A DNA stretch of 5,310 bases, taken from NCBI GenBank assembly GCA_011048475.1, contig DSDZ01000011.1, forward strand, positions 1 to 5,310. The letters are read 5' to 3'. Every line of letters starts with the position of its first letter. The stretch's first letter is position 1. The DNA comes from Bacteroides sp. (GTDB taxonomy: Bacteria > Bacteroidota > Bacteroidia > Bacteroidales > GCA-2748055). Shown in pieces: positions 1-5,310 of this stretch. The notes beneath the pieces were generated by a model. It had not been told where the DNA came from and made no database searches. It was given only the letters and a program-made list of their open reading frames with translations. A program made the translations under genes and the position numbers.

Positions 1-184
1 CCTTCCTCACCGTTCCGAACGTGTCGGCTGTAAGAACATGCACCTCCAGGTCCGCGCTTAGCCTAAAAAGCTGGTCCGCCACCCCGTCAATCAAATGGCC
101 ATCCACTGCAAGTGTACCGTTGAAATCAAGCACCAGGTGCTCCGCGTGAATTGTTTTATATCCGGGAATTTCGATCTCGATCAT
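1..184 (-). CDS. HAD-fold soluble P-type ATPase-like phosphatase, N-terminal part
   Basis: The first 61 codons of a minus-strand gene are present; the rest lies beyond the left edge. The protein starts MIEIEIPGYKTIHAEHLVLD and continues with FNGTLAVDG. D20-F-N-G-T-L is HAD motif I: D20 would be the phosphorylated nucleophile, and the usual second Asp is replaced by Asn22, similar to the DKTGT signature of P-type ATPases. The segment VLTADTFGTV (about residues 50-59) fits HAD motif II, with Thr52 after a hydrophobic strand. This arrangement matches, from memory, the small cytoplasmic proteins called soluble P-type ATPase (COG4087), which are stand-alone catalytic domains of roughly 150 residues with no transmembrane segments. 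Family members are expected to hydrolyse a phosphoester, but the substrate is unknown. The ATG at 184-182 directly precedes the conserved N-terminal strand. No Shine-Dalgarno sequence is visible. Motifs III and IV are outside the window, so an intact active site cannot be confirmed. Confidence 0.85.
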   Translation of the reverse strand, partial: MIEIEIPGYKTIHAEHLVLDFNGTLAVDGHLIDGVADQLFRLSADLEVHVLTADTFGTVRK

Positions 185-221
185 GTATAAAAATTATCCG
201 CACGAATTTAGTAAAGATCGT

Positions 222-229
222 GAAAGATA
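222..229 (-). promoter_or_regulatory. Candidate -7 box for the HAD phosphatase gene
   Basis: Read on the minus strand this is TATCTTTC, five of the six defined bases of the Bacteroidota -7 consensus TAnnTTTG. It ends 37 nt before the ATG at 184, the same distance as the perfect box before the gene at 5005. No TTG -33 element stands at the usual spacing of about 17-23 nt; the nearest is 26 nt upstream. This is an inference from sequence only. Confidence 0.3.
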
Positions 230-258
230 TCCTGAAAAGTCGGAAGTCTATATCGCAA

Positions 259-289
259 TTGATTCATATGCAGGAAAAAGCTATCTTGC
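259..289 (+). promoter_or_regulatory. Weak candidate promoter for the TPR membrane protein gene
   Basis: TTG at 259-261 is followed after 20 nt by TATCTTGC at 282-289. The spacing suits the Bacteroidota arrangement (TTTG at -33, TAnnTTTG at -7), but the -7 box keeps only four of six defined bases. The start codon lies 21 nt downstream, so any leader would be very short. No better box is visible in this intergenic region on the plus strand. Confidence 0.2.
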
Positions 290-297
290 ATGTAGCT
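279..297 (+). repeat. Short inverted repeat in the leader of the TPR gene
   Basis: AGCTA (279-283) and TAGCT (293-297) are perfect inverted copies separated by 9 nt, ending 13 nt before the ATG at 311. The element overlaps the weak -7 box candidate at 282-289. An overlapping alternative pairing also exists between ATATGCA (266-272) and TGCATGT (287-293), with one G-U pair. Either could be an operator or a leader hairpin, but repeats this short occur often by chance. Confidence 0.2.
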
Positions 298-310
298 AAT
301 CCTACTATTC

Positions 311-2284
311 ATGCCTGACAGCCCCGGCAAATTATCCCGATTATGGCAGGAGTTCAAAAGGCGGAAAGTCTTCAAGGTGATCGCCGTGTATGCTGCCACC
401 GCATTTATCCTTCTCGAGGTGGTGGATATTGTTACACCTGCACTTTTATTGCCATCCTGGACGGTCACCCTGGTGATCGTCCTGTTATCGGTCGGATTCC
501 CGATCGCCATCATCCTCTCCTGGATCTTTGACGTTACTCCTGAAGGAATCGTGAAGACCGATCCGATGGACATGCCGGCAGACCGGGAAGCGGTTCCGGG
601 TGATGGATATGAAGACGTTAGCACATCCGGCCGGAAATCCGGAGATGATTCGGGAAGCGGAGCGATCCGGAAAAGGAAACTGCTCAGTGTGAGCAATGTC
701 ATGATTGCAGTTCTGTTTGTGGCGGTATGTATCCTGATATACCCGAAAATCTTTAAAGCCGATCGGTTTAAAGAGCTCAGGGATGAATCGGGCATGATCA
801 CCCTGGCGGTCCTTCCCTTCGATAACCTGACCGGGGATTCAGCCCTGTATTTCTGGCAGAACGGGATCTCGGAATACCTGATCAACCGTTTGGGCAGTTC
901 CGAAGAACTTGCCGTTTCAAGCTCCCAGGTGGTCAATGATGTGCTTGCGGGCACGAGAGAAGTTAACACAGCTGCACTGGCCCCTGAGATCGCCAGGAAA
1001 ACAGCTAGCAAGATCAATGCTTCCACCTATGTCACCGGGAATTTTATCGGCTCCGGGAATGATTACAGCATCATGCTGAACCTGGTGAATACCGAAAGCG
1101 GGGAACTGATCTGGAGCACCAGGGTGGACGGGGACCTGAAGGGCGATTACCGGGCCGTGCTGAACCTGCTTTCGGATACGGTCAGGAATTATCTTGAAAT
1201 CAAGGCGCTTGAAAAGAGGGTGGAGACCGATCTCTCCAGAGCCTTCCCCAATTCAGCAGAAGCCTACAGGCATTACATCGACGGGCTGAATGCCATTGTG
1301 GCCGGTGATTACTCCTCGGCCATTGAGTCCCTGGAAATGGCCTATGAAACAGATACCACATTTACATTTGCGGCTTTTTACCTGGCTTATGCCCACAGTT
1401 TCAGTCAACAGTTCGATGAAAATCTGCTGCACTGGACCGGACGGGCCCATGAACTGAGGAACAACCTCCCCCCGGCTTACCGTCCCTGGATCGAGCTCTG
1501 GTATGCCTGTTACATTACCAAAGATGTAGGCGACATCCGCAGGTACCTCGACATGATGTATGAGGCGGCCCTCCACAGCCGGTTCCTGTGGTTTGACCTT
1601 GCGGTAACCTCTACCAATTTCATGGATGATTATACAAAAGCTCTTATTGCTTTTGAAAAACTGGAAGAACTGAACCGGCAGTGGGAGGATGACTGGAGGT
1701 ATGACAGGTTTTACCAGGAATACGCCTGGACATTGCTGATGGCTGACCGGCCCGGTGAGGTGGACCGTATCGTGGATATCGGGCTGAAGATCAATTCGCA
1801 GGACGGATGGCTTGTACTGGCCAGGGGAGCTGCCCGCATCATGATGAACGATTCGGCCGCTGTTCGTCGAATCAAGGAAGAACTAAGGAACCTGGCTGAA
1901 TATTATGGCGCAACCGAAGCAGACAACGAGCACTATACGGGCCAGATGCACTGCTGGGCCAAAGACACCATCGGTGCGGTTGATTATTTCAGGAGGGCTT
2001 ATGAAATGGGAAGGTTCAACAGTCTCTATATGCTGATCCGTTGTCAGTTGCAGATTAACATGAATATTGATGAATGCTTCAGCTTGTCCGAATACTATAT
2101 TGAACAGAGGCCCGAGTCCTGGAACGGTCCCTATTTAAAAGGGCTTTCCCTGCATAAGCTGGGCAGGTACAGGGAAGCGCTGGACCTTTTCCGGGAAGTG
2201 GAGGAGCGTGCCCTGGGGTATCATAAGTGGCTCCAGCGTGATATCAGGGAGGCCGAGCGGGCACTGGCCGGTCAGGCCAGCTGA
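311..2284 (+). CDS. Membrane-anchored TolB-like/TPR repeat protein
   Basis: A complete 657-residue protein. Residues 8-80 resemble the two-helix N-terminal module often found before TolB-like and TPR domains in adenylate cyclase-related and regulator proteins: an F-K-R-R-K basic stretch (15-19), a membrane helix at about 20-42, a second at about 51-73, then the FDVTPEGI motif (73-80). A polar linker (81-119) ends in basic RKRK (120-123) before a third helix (about 125-147). By the positive-inside rule the N-terminus and linker are cytoplasmic and residues 150-657 are periplasmic. Residues 162-300 look like a TolB N-terminal/FlgO-like domain (ITLAVLPFDNLTGD, then FWQNGISEYLINRL). The rest is helical with degenerate TPR units, clearest at about 313-346 and 605-638 (Y-L-K-G-L-S-L-H-K-L-G-R-Y-R-E-A-L). 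No cyclase, kinase or DNA-binding domain is visible, so the role is unknown; scaffolding or sensing is an inference. ATG 311 is the first start after an in-frame stop at 293-295. No Shine-Dalgarno is seen. Confidence 0.9.
   Translation: MPDSPGKLSRLWQEFKRRKVFKVIAVYAATAFILLEVVDIVTPALLLPSWTVTLVIVLLSVGFPIAIILSWIFDVTPEGIVKTDPMDMPADREAVPGDGYEDVSTSGRKSGDDSGSGAIRKRKLLSVSNVMIAVLFVAVCILIYPKIFKADRFKELRDESGMITLAVLPFDNLTGDSALYFWQNGISEYLINRLGSSEELAVSSSQVVNDVLAGTREVNTAALAPEIARKTASKINASTYVTGNFIGSGNDYSIMLNLVNTESGELIWSTRVDGDLKGDYRAVLNLLSDTVRNYLEIKALEKRVETDLSRAFPNSAEAYRHYIDGLNAIVAGDYSSAIESLEMAYETDTTFTFAAFYLAYAHSFSQQFDENLLHWTGRAHELRNNLPPAYRPWIELWYACYITKDVGDIRRYLDMMYEAALHSRFLWFDLAVTSTNFMDDYTKALIAFEKLEELNRQWEDDWRYDRFYQEYAWTLLMADRPGEVDRIVDIGLKINSQDGWLVLARGAARIMMNDSAAVRRIKEELRNLAEYYGATEADNEHYTGQMHCWAKDTIGAVDYFRRAYEMGRFNSLYMLIRCQLQINMNIDECFSLSEYYIEQRPESWNGPYLKGLSLHKLGRYREALDLFREVEERALGYHKWLQRDIREAERALAGQAS
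2264..2280. repeat. Inverted repeat at the convergent gene junction
   Basis: CTGGCC (2264-2269), a 5-nt loop GGTCA, then GGCCAG (2275-2280) forms a perfect 6-bp GC-rich stem. It sits in the last codons of the TPR protein gene, just before its stop at 2282-2284. No T-run follows on either strand, so it is not a canonical intrinsic terminator. It is the only hairpin candidate noticed at the junction of the two convergent genes and could act as a weak bidirectional pause or 3'-end stabiliser. Confidence 0.25.
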
Positions 2285-2292
2285 TCAAGGAT

Positions 2293-4866
2293 TCACTCGA
2301 TCACCATCATTTTCATGCCCGCCGAGTATGTCCCTGATCGGATCCTGTAATAATAGAGCCCGGGGGGCAGGCCGGTTGCATCGAAACTGACGGTGTGCTT
2401 CCCGGCAGGCAGGTATTCGTTCACAGGGGTGGCGATCAGCTTCCCTTCCATGGTATAGACGTTCAATAACACTTTCCCGTCCAGCCGCGAGTTCCATTGT
2501 ATGACCGTGGAACCGGTTACGGGATTGGGATAATTCTGTTCCAGTTCAAGTTTTCCCGGGAATACCTGTGGTACAGGCTCCATACCCGTCACCCGCTCAT
2601 AAAGGGGCCTGATCCCCCAGGACCTCAGGGTACCCGTATTATCCTCCATGGCATCATAGATGCTCAGGATCCAGTCTCCCGAAGGATCGGTCCCGTGAAA
2701 GACCGACAAATCCCCGTAAGGACAGTATTCCCCGGAATAGGGTGCCACGCCCCTGGCGATGTCTGTCATACCCTTGTCCGAAAGGCTGGTCCAGAGCATG
2801 TCCTCCCCCCCGTTCGGAAGGCGGCAGACCAGGGTATCCCTGATCCCTTCATGTTCCAGGAAGATCTCCAGATCACCGACGGATGGATGCAGGATGGTGT
2901 CCATGAATACCTGAATGTCCGTGACACTATACCCGTCCCCGAAATCCGGGGTGATGGTATCCCGCGTGGTCATCAGGTCCTGGATGGCCAGTTCACTGCC
3001 GGAATTCCTGAAAACGCCGTATTCAAATTTGAATCCGCCGTCTGAGGTGGTCAGGATGGTTCCTCCTTCACCCACCGTGCATCCATGATAGAGATCCGAA
3101 AAATATACCCCGCACAGGAAATTGGCAGCCACCCCCGTGTTCTGTTTGAACCAGCTGCGGCCGCCGTTCACCGTGCGGAGGATCGTCCCCCGGTCCCCGG
3201 CGATCCATCCGTTATCCCGGTCTGCGAAGAACACATCATTCAGGATCTCGTCTACCCCGCTTTCTATCTCCGTCCAGCTGTCCCCCCCGTCCTCCGTGAG
3301 CAGGATGCTTCCGTCAATACCTGCCACGCAGCCGTGATTTTCATCCGTAAAGTAAACCGATGCAAAACGGTATCCACGGCTAATCCCCGGGCTTAACCGC
3401 TGCCAGTCAGCTCCGCCGTTGGTGGTTCGCATGATGGTGGAATCCAACCCGACAGAAAATCCCAGGTTTGTATCAATGAAGTACACATCGTGCAGGGGAT
3501 TTATATCCGGATTCGTCTGCTTTCCCCAGTTCATACCCCCGTCGGAGGTATGAATGATATCCGCATACATGCTGACTGCCCAGCCGTGGGTCTCATTGAT
3601 GAAATGTACCGCGTTCAGATCGGACATCAACCCGCTCTCCTGTGGTTCCCAGTGGCTACCCCCATTACCCGTATGAAGGATCACCCCGTCATCCCCAACG
3701 GCCCAGCCGGTGGTCACATTCACGAAACAGACAGCCCGGAGCGGGGTGTCGTTCCTGAACGTTTCTACCCATGTGACCCCACCATCGGTGGTCCTGAGGA
3801 TGATCCCCTGGTTCGGAACTCCATAGAACTTTTCCCTTCCCACAGCGCAACCCTTCTGATCATTCATGAATGCGACGGAGTTCAGCCAGTATTGGGGACC
3901 CGTGGTTTGCAGTTCGAAATCCGATCCGACCCCTTCGTTTTTCAGTAAGGTTCCATAATGCCCCGCTGCCCAGACCTCATCATATCCGAGACCGTGAAAG
4001 GTGATGTCATAGAGGGTGGTTGAGGTGCCGGTACTCCTGGGTTCCCAGGTTGCCCCGTAATCGCTGGTTTCCAGGATCATGCCCTGGTCGCCTGCCGCAT
4101 AGGCACCATTGAGCCCCACATTGACAAGACCGTAAAGGTTATAGCCTGTCTCCTCATGCTCCGGTTCCCAGTTCACACCTTTATCCGCGGTTTTCCATAT
4201 GCTCCCCTGCTGCCCGCAAACCCTGATATTTTCGAATGTACCCACATGAACCGCGTACAGGTCCCATGGGGTTGTGATCCCCCTGTAGCTCCAGGATACT
4301 CCCAGGTCGGACGTGTAGATCACCAGGCCTTCCGGTCCGACTGCCCAGGCCTCGGTGCATTCGATATTGTGCAGGTCATTCAGGTCTGGCTGGTACAGCA
4401 GGTTCTGCCTTGTCCAGCTTTCTCCGAAATCGGAGGAACGGAGCACCACGCCCCCTTTTCCGGCTGCCCAGGGACAGCCGTTGATGTCCGAGGTGATGGC
4501 GTTCAGATCTTCCATGGTACCGGATGACAGTTTCTTTATCTCAAAACTATCGTCATCCTCGTGGTACATCACCCAGAGGAGCAGGCCGTTGTCACCGGCA
4601 ATGAAAGCCATCAGGTCGTCGTGCATGACCACTTCGTTGAGGTTTTCCCTGGTCCCGAGATCGACGATCTGCCAGGTGGCGCCTCCGTCCCGGGTGTGGA
4701 TGGCGGTACCCTGTTCACCCACGGCCATTCCGTAATCCCTTAGAAAACTGATGCTGTGCAGGGGATTCCCCTGTGGAAGGGGGTTGCTCCAGGTCCACCC
4801 GGTCTGGGCGTTCAATACAAGAACCTGCAGGATCAAAGATAAAGTAATGACCAGTCTTGAAAGCAT
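2293..4866 (-). CDS. Secreted Ycf48/BNR-type propeller protein with P domain and T9SS type A sorting domain
   Basis: A complete 857-residue exported protein. Residues 1-20 are a Sec signal peptide (MLSRLVITLS, hydrophobic to LVLNA, likely cut before Q21). Residues 25-620 hold fourteen repeats of about 41-43 residues of the form G-W-A-V-G-x-x-G-x-I-L-x-T-x-D-G-G-x-x-W, the signature of Ycf48/HCF136-like and BNR/Asp-box propellers. Residues about 621-757 are a proprotein-convertase P domain (GDLEIFL; LSVFHGTDPSGDWILSIYD; GTLRSWGI), a beta-sandwich usually attached to secreted peptidases, but no peptidase domain is present here. Residues about 772-857 are a T9SS type A C-terminal sorting domain (LELEQNYPNPVTGSTVI; AGKHTVSFDATGLPPGLYYY). 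Such proteins cross the outer membrane by T9SS and normally lose this domain on release or attachment to the cell surface. The ATG at 4866 leads directly into the signal peptide and has an AAAAGGG ribosome site. The function is unknown; ligand or protein binding at the surface is the reasonable inference. The Ycf48 resemblance does not imply a role in photosynthesis. Confidence 0.95.
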   Translation of the reverse strand: MLSRLVITLSLILQVLVLNAQTGWTWSNPLPQGNPLHSISFLRDYGMAVGEQGTAIHTRDGGATWQIVDLGTRENLNEVVMHDDLMAFIAGDNGLLLWVMYHEDDDSFEIKKLSSGTMEDLNAITSDINGCPWAAGKGGVVLRSSDFGESWTRQNLLYQPDLNDLHNIECTEAWAVGPEGLVIYTSDLGVSWSYRGITTPWDLYAVHVGTFENIRVCGQQGSIWKTADKGVNWEPEHEETGYNLYGLVNVGLNGAYAAGDQGMILETSDYGATWEPRSTGTSTTLYDITFHGLGYDEVWAAGHYGTLLKNEGVGSDFELQTTGPQYWLNSVAFMNDQKGCAVGREKFYGVPNQGIILRTTDGGVTWVETFRNDTPLRAVCFVNVTTGWAVGDDGVILHTGNGGSHWEPQESGLMSDLNAVHFINETHGWAVSMYADIIHTSDGGMNWGKQTNPDINPLHDVYFIDTNLGFSVGLDSTIMRTTNGGADWQRLSPGISRGYRFASVYFTDENHGCVAGIDGSILLTEDGGDSWTEIESGVDEILNDVFFADRDNGWIAGDRGTILRTVNGGRSWFKQNTGVAANFLCGVYFSDLYHGCTVGEGGTILTTSDGGFKFEYGVFRNSGSELAIQDLMTTRDTITPDFGDGYSVTDIQVFMDTILHPSVGDLEIFLEHEGIRDTLVCRLPNGGEDMLWTSLSDKGMTDIARGVAPYSGEYCPYGDLSVFHGTDPSGDWILSIYDAMEDNTGTLRSWGIRPLYERVTGMEPVPQVFPGKLELEQNYPNPVTGSTVIQWNSRLDGKVLLNVYTMEGKLIATPVNEYLPAGKHTVSFDATGLPPGLYYYRIRSGTYSAGMKMMVIE
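2296..2553 (-). other. T9SS type A C-terminal sorting domain (region of the 857-residue protein)
   Basis: Residues 772-857 carry the conserved blocks of the family: N-Y-P-N-P near the start, a V-x-L-x-V-Y-x-M-x-G-K middle strand (VLLNVYTMEGKL), then A-G-x-H-T-V-S-F-D-A-T-G-L-P-P-G-L-Y-Y-Y and a final short strand MKMMVIE at the extreme C-terminus. This is a secretion signal for the Por (type IX) pathway and is the strongest taxonomic marker in the window. Confidence 0.95.
2596..3009 (-). other. Proprotein-convertase P domain (region of the 857-residue protein)
   Basis: Residues 620-757 begin with the strand SELAIQDL, followed by GYSVTDIQVFMD and GDLEIFLEHEG, an acidic loop (NGGEDMLW), the GDLSVFHGTDPSGDWILSIYD block, and end in DNTGTLRSWGI. 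This order is typical of P domains that follow subtilisin- or metallopeptidase domains. Here the domain links the propellers to the sorting domain without any peptidase, so a binding or structural role is more likely than protease folding. Confidence 0.85.
3007..3894 (-). repeat. Ycf48-type repeats 8-14 (second predicted propeller)
   Basis: Seven units within residues 325-620, with core motifs starting at residues 339, 387, 428, 469, 512, 553 and 595. Most share the linker pattern L-x-x-V-x-F-x-x-x-x-x-G-x-x-x-G (for example LNDVFFADRDNGWIAG) and close with D/N-G-G-x-x-W (TTDGGVTW, TVNGGRSW). The last unit is degenerate at its end (SDGGFKFEYG). Seven units would make one complete seven-bladed propeller; the blade count is an inference from the repeats. 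Confidence 0.8.
3922..4794 (-). repeat. Ycf48/Asp-box-type repeats 1-7 (first predicted propeller)
   Basis: Seven units within residues 25-315, with core motifs starting near residues 46, 89, 133, 174, 215, 256 and 299. Units 3-6 end in an Asp-box form, S/A-D-x-G-x-x-W (SSDFGESW, TSDLGVSW, TADKGVNW, TSDYGATW), instead of the DGG form of the second set. Units 2 and 7 lack the box: unit 2 has an acidic YHEDDDSFE stretch and unit 7 runs into NEGVGSDFE. Confidence 0.75.
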
Positions 4867-4872
4867 TTGTTT

Positions 4873-4879
4873 CCCTTTT
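4873..4879 (-). promoter_or_regulatory. Ribosome binding site of the 857-residue protein gene
   Basis: Minus-strand AAAAGGG lies 6 nt before the ATG at 4866 and pairs partly with the 16S anti-Shine-Dalgarno end. It supports this start, which also gives a well-formed signal peptide. The other three genes in the window have no comparable site. Confidence 0.6.
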
Positions 4880-4894
4880 GGTTAAGAATTAGAG

Positions 4895-4925
4895 GGAATT
4901 TACGGCGATTCAAGGACATTTTCAA
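4895..4925 (-). promoter_or_regulatory. Candidate promoter for the 857-residue protein gene
   Basis: On the minus strand TTG (4925-4923) is followed after 20 nt by TAAATTCC (4902-4895), which keeps four of the six defined bases of TAnnTTTG. It ends 28 nt before the start codon. The spacing is right for a Bacteroidota primary sigma factor promoter, but the -7 box is imperfect. Confidence 0.3.
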
Positions 4926-4959
4926 TACCACATCCGATGAAATCATGTTCGTTTTTTTG

Positions 4960-4967
4960 TAAATTTG
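4960..4967 (+). promoter_or_regulatory. Candidate -7 box for the gene at 5005
   Basis: TAAATTTG is a perfect match to the Bacteroidota -7 consensus TAnnTTTG and lies 37 nt before the ATG at 5005, implying a leader of roughly 30 nt. A run of seven T residues (4952-4958) sits directly upstream. No clear TTG -33 element is seen; ATG at 4937-4939 occupies that place with a 20-nt spacer. Confidence 0.5.
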
Positions 4968-5004
4968 AATAGCATCTGATAAACCCTTCATATTTTCCAT
5001 CAGA

Positions 5005-5310
5005 ATGCGCCCTGCATTCACCATATTGCCTTTCCTGATCCTGGTCTTATCATCCGGAGTGGATGCGCAGTGGGCGGTCAAACACCTGGATGAAGACGCC
5101 TATACAGAAGCAACCACCATCTGTTTCAGGAACGATTCCGTAGGGCTGATGATGGGTGACAATGCCACCATCCTGAAGAGCGTGGACGGGGGGGAAACCT
5201 GGGATGATGTGAATATTGAAGTTCAGTTGCCCATCAGGGACTTTCAGTTTATCGGGGACACGGTTGTCTATGCTGTCGGAGGTCAGACGCTGATCAGGTC
5301 TGCAGATGAC
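5005..5310 (+). CDS. Secreted Ycf48/BNR-type repeat protein, N-terminal part
   Basis: The first 102 codons of a plus-strand gene, still open at the window edge. Residues 1-21 form a signal peptide (MRPAFTILPFLILVLSSGV, then DA), with likely cleavage before Q22. After a short linker a Ycf48-type unit follows: CFRNDSVGLMMGDNATILKS, then VDGGETW (residues 40-66). A second unit begins at about residue 80 (FQFIGDTVVYAVGGQTLIRS, then ADD), where the window ends just as another DGG-x-x-W box would be expected. The gene is divergent from the 857-residue propeller gene across a 138-bp gap and encodes the same repeat type, so the two may be paralogues or share regulation. A T9SS sorting domain at its unseen C-terminus is plausible but cannot be checked here. 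No Shine-Dalgarno is visible; the start is chosen because it opens directly into the signal peptide. Confidence 0.85.
   Translation, partial: MRPAFTILPFLILVLSSGVDAQWAVKHLDEDAYTEATTICFRNDSVGLMMGDNATILKSVDGGETWDDVNIEVQLPIRDFQFIGDTVVYAVGGQTLIRSADD

Noticed and set aside
208..1026. Long minus-strand open frame of 272 codons opposite the TPR protein gene
   Set aside because: Its translation is rich in Ser, Thr and Arg with no recognisable domain, and it is antisense to clearly coding sequence (membrane module and TolB-like domain). It also runs across the promoter region at 208-310. It is a shadow of the plus-strand gene.
2264..2292. Intrinsic (Rho-independent) terminator at the convergent junction
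   Set aside because: The 6-bp stem is followed by CTGATCAAGG on the plus strand, without a T-run, and no T-run follows it on the minus strand. It is listed only as an inverted repeat.
2497..3045. Plus-strand open frame of 182 codons opposite the P domain region
   Set aside because: It is antisense to well-supported P domain and sorting-domain sequence and shows no domain, signal peptide or ribosome site.
3490..3948. Plus-strand open frame of 152 codons opposite the propeller repeats
   Set aside because: The opposite strand carries regular propeller units through the whole interval. The His/Pro/Ile-rich translation here follows the reverse complement of the repeat motifs.
3922..4794. A sialidase, because of Asp-box-like repeats
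   Set aside because: Asp boxes occur in many propellers. I found no FRIP-like motif and no arrangement of the three Arg, Tyr/Glu and Asp residues needed for sialidase catalysis, and there are far more boxes than a sialidase has.
2293..4866. A photosystem II assembly role for the Ycf48-like protein
   Set aside because: The repeats resemble Ycf48/HCF136, but the protein carries a T9SS sorting domain and a P domain and no photosynthesis gene is nearby. The resemblance is to the fold only.
4833..5081. Minus-strand open frame of 82 codons spanning the divergent intergenic region
   Set aside because: It overlaps the signal-peptide coding parts of both divergent genes, has no signal or domain, and would cover both promoter candidates. 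The two flanking genes explain the region better.

Overview
The window looks like chromosomal DNA from a member of the Bacteroidota. The main evidence is a large secreted protein ending in a type IX secretion (T9SS) type A C-terminal sorting domain, a system confined to that phylum and its close relatives. Supporting signs are a perfect TAnnTTTG -7 promoter box before one gene and the lack of a Shine-Dalgarno sequence before three of four genes. Base composition is moderate, roughly half GC by eye. This suggests an environmental or uncultured lineage, but the genus cannot be read from the window.

Layout: (1) positions 1-184, minus strand: the N-terminal 61 codons of a small HAD-fold 'soluble P-type ATPase' phosphatase, cut by the window edge. 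(2) 185-310: a 126-bp divergent intergenic region with weak promoter-like boxes for both flanking genes and a small inverted repeat. (3) 311-2284, plus: a 657-residue membrane-anchored protein with three predicted transmembrane helices, a TolB/FlgO-like domain and TPR-like helical repeats. (4) 2285-2292: only 8 bp separate this gene from the next, which is convergent. (5) 2293-4866, minus: an 857-residue secreted protein with a signal peptide, fourteen Ycf48/BNR-type propeller repeats, a proprotein-convertase P domain and the T9SS sorting domain. (6) 4867-5004: a 138-bp divergent intergenic region with promoter candidates on both strands. (7) 5005 to the window end, plus: the start of a second secreted Ycf48/BNR-type protein, cut by the window edge.

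No pathway or operon joins these genes, since neighbours alternate in orientation. The two divergent secreted propeller genes are the only obvious functional pair and may be diverged paralogues or co-expressed surface proteins. The most interesting structure is inside the 857-residue protein. Its fourteen repeats divide by motif into two sets of seven, which suggests two consecutive seven-bladed propellers in one chain. I saw no tRNA, rRNA, CRISPR array, insertion sequence or phage gene, and nothing that clearly amounts to a new biological system.
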